A stretch of DNA of 64,000 nucleotides from an uncultured Altererythrobacter sp. (GTDB lineage: Bacteria > Pseudomonadota > Alphaproteobacteria > Sphingomonadales > Sphingomonadaceae): the NCBI GenBank assembly GCA_947492235.1, contig CANLLZ010000001.1, positions 1,822,451 through 1,886,450 of the forward strand, read 5' to 3'. Under the pieces are notes generated by a model. The model made no database searches. It worked only from the letters and a program-made list of their open reading frames with translations, and was not told the origin of the DNA. Shown one piece after another: positions 62,770 through 64,000 of the stretch (position 1 is the first letter of the stretch; the number at the start of each line of letters is the position of its first letter). The position numbers and the translations under genes were made by a program.

Positions 62770-64000
62770 ATGCGTAATCAACTGCTTATCAGTGCGGCCA
62801 GCGCCGCTGTGTCCATCGCGCTCGCGTCCAGCCCGGCCTCTGGCCAAGAATCGCAAGCCGAATGCCCTGCTGCCGCCAGCGCAGAGGCAACGCTGCTGGC
62901 CCTGACGGACGAGGCTCGCGCAGTGGATTGCGCCACCAGCGCATTGGGCATCGAGCAAATTTCCGCTGCTCAGCGCCCTGTATTGCTCTCGACCTATGCG
63001 GGGAGCAGTCCGACCGGCAGTATCGCGGCTCTTAAGGCGCGGCGAGAGATGACTCTGGACAATGCCCCCAGCGTAATTTTCGACGCCCCGCAAGGGGCGG
63101 GCGCAGGATGTATCAATGGTACGGGAACCAATTCTCTTGAGTGCGGCTCAGGTTCCAATACTGGCTCATTTGGCAATGCCACCGCGGTCGGGGCGCTTGC
63201 TCAGGCTTTCAATACCAACACAACCGCAGTTGGCGCGCAGGCGAACGCAGGGCAAGACGGTGCGACTGCGTTAGGGAGCAACGCAGTGGCATCCGGAGCG
63301 AATTCGACTGCTCTGGGCAGGGATTCGTTTGCCGGAGATCAAGCAGTCGCAGCGGGTTATTCCACCATCGCCGCTTACGCATCAGTCGCGCTGGGAGGGT
63401 CGGCACGGGCTCTAGGGGACATATCAGTCGCGATAGGGTCACTGGCATCAGCGTCAGGGCTCCAATCATTGGCCGTAGGTGGAGATAGTGTAGCTTCGGG
63501 GGTTGATGCGGCGGCATCCGGTTATGGAGCTCAGGCTAGCGGCGATCAGAGTACAGCCACCGGTGCTTTGAGCAGGGGTAGCGCAGCAGGAGCGACAGCG
63601 ACCGGGCATAGTGCTGAGGCTTTGGGTGAATTCAGCACGGCCAATGGTTTCGACAGCAATGCAGCCGGAGAAAACGCAACGGCCATCGGCGGATTCGCTC
63701 AGGCTCTGGGCTTACAAAGCACTGCCATTGGTCTCAGCAGCAATGCCGGCAGCACGGGTGCGACGGCTACCGGGGCGTTCGCTCAAGCCCAAGGCGTAGC
63801 AAGTACGGCCACTGGTGGTATCAGCAATGCGGCCGCAGATAGCTCAACAGCTACCGGGGCGCTTGCTGACGCTTTGGGTGCACAAAGCACGGCCACTGGT
63901 TTCGACAGCAATGCAGCTGCAGTTAGCTCAACAGCTACCGGGGCGCTTGCTGACGCTTTGGGTGCACAAAGCACGGCCACTGGTTTCGACAGCAATGCAG
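62770..64000 (+). CDS. YadA-like trimeric autotransporter adhesin (TAA6), 3' part beyond window
   Basis: The first 410 residues of a sixth adhesin. A signal peptide (MRNQLLISAASAAVSIALAS then SPASGQ) is followed by a helical linker and the cap APQGAGAGCINGTGTNSLEC. Head repeats then run to the window edge; many carry Thr in place of Ala (STATGFDSNAA). Near the end an 84-base unit is repeated exactly. The anchor lies beyond position 64000, so function as a TAA rests on the cap and head only. GGGAG lies about a dozen bases before the ATG. Confidence 0.88.
   Translation, partial: MRNQLLISAASAAVSIALASSPASGQESQAECPAAASAEATLLALTDEARAVDCATSALGIEQISAAQRPVLLSTYAGSSPTGSIAALKARREMTLDNAPSVIFDAPQGAGAGCINGTGTNSLECGSGSNTGSFGNATAVGALAQAFNTNTTAVGAQANAGQDGATALGSNAVASGANSTALGRDSFAGDQAVAAGYSTIAAYASVALGGSARALGDISVAIGSLASASGLQSLAVGGDSVASGVDAAASGYGAQASGDQSTATGALSRGSAAGATATGHSAEALGEFSTANGFDSNAAGENATAIGGFAQALGLQSTAIGLSSNAGSTGATATGAFAQAQGVASTATGGISNAAADSSTATGALADALGAQSTATGFDSNAAAVSSTATGALADALGAQSTATGFDSNA
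63841..64000 (+). repeat. 84-bp exact tandem repeat in TAA6
   Basis: Bases 63841-63916 and 63925-64000 are identical over 76 bases, giving a period of 84 bases or 28 residues (two 14-residue head repeats). It probably continues past the window edge. Confidence 0.85.

Noticed and set aside
35893..64000. CRISPR-like or minisatellite reading of the many short repeats
   Set aside because: Repeats are in frame, degenerate at DNA level and encode YadA head units of 14 residues; there are no constant repeats with unique spacers.
35893..64000. The TAA cluster as fragments of one gene broken by frameshifts
   Set aside because: Each of the five complete genes has its own ribosome site, signal peptide and anchor; four are followed by clear hairpins.

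Overview
The window looks like chromosomal DNA of a GC-rich alphaproteobacterium of the order Sphingomonadales, most likely Erythrobacteraceae. The basis is gene content and style: SspB next to gmk, several acyl-CoA dehydrogenases, DUF2853, DUF3008 and DUF3140 proteins, candidate GGAAC-N16-(C/G)GTT (EcfG-type) promoters, and giant YadA-like adhesins. The taxon is an inference; no rRNA or tRNA gene is visible.

Left part (1-35.7 kb), mostly core metabolism. hisB (cut by the left edge) diverges from sspB, followed by a small hypothetical gene and gmk. From 2.3 to 11.3 kb lies a lipid-degradation block: an SDR and two acyl-CoA dehydrogenases on the minus strand, then a GPH-type MFS transporter, an ACAD10/11-like acyl-CoA dehydrogenase, a zinc alcohol dehydrogenase and an ACAD10/11-like kinase on the plus strand. 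Three copies of one palindrome-ended intergenic element sit just before three of these genes, always in the same orientation relative to the gene. Next come a subtilisin-like lipoprotein with a possible outer-membrane C-terminus, dapD, a likely stress cassette (DUF2945, DUF3008, DUF3140), an M19 dipeptidase, and many small proteins (DUF427, DoxX, SWIB, PEBP, DUF962, GFA, DUF3429, CspA, fasciclin, short HPF/RaiA). There follow a DUF2853-OmpA fusion, a lipocalin, a photolyase-like FAD protein without the usual N-terminal domain, HTH regulators, thiC with a TPP riboswitch, and a CsgG/HfaB-like lipid- or surface-assembly protein.

Right part (35.9-64 kb), an adhesin island. Six consecutive YadA-type trimeric autotransporter adhesin (TAA) genes, all on the plus strand, have predicted lengths of 956, 606, 1396, 1677 and 2011 residues and more than 410 residues (the last runs off the window). 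They are named TAA1 to TAA6 here. Between them lie two paralogous regulators with an unusual architecture (PAS-like region, LuxR HTH, alpha/beta-hydrolase-like domain lacking a recognisable catalytic His), two paralogous membrane proteins (one short), a divergent SDR and a tiny Cys-rich peptide.

How the island may work (inference): the hydrolase-like domains of the regulators may sense a small molecule and control the adjacent adhesin genes through a shared palindrome found before TAA2 and TAA3. The adhesins are mosaics that share a Cys-pair cap, acidic head inserts, a pre-stalk block and, in some pairs, almost identical anchors. This fits duplication with gene conversion and a switchable surface repertoire. 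It is the strongest candidate in the window for an undescribed system.
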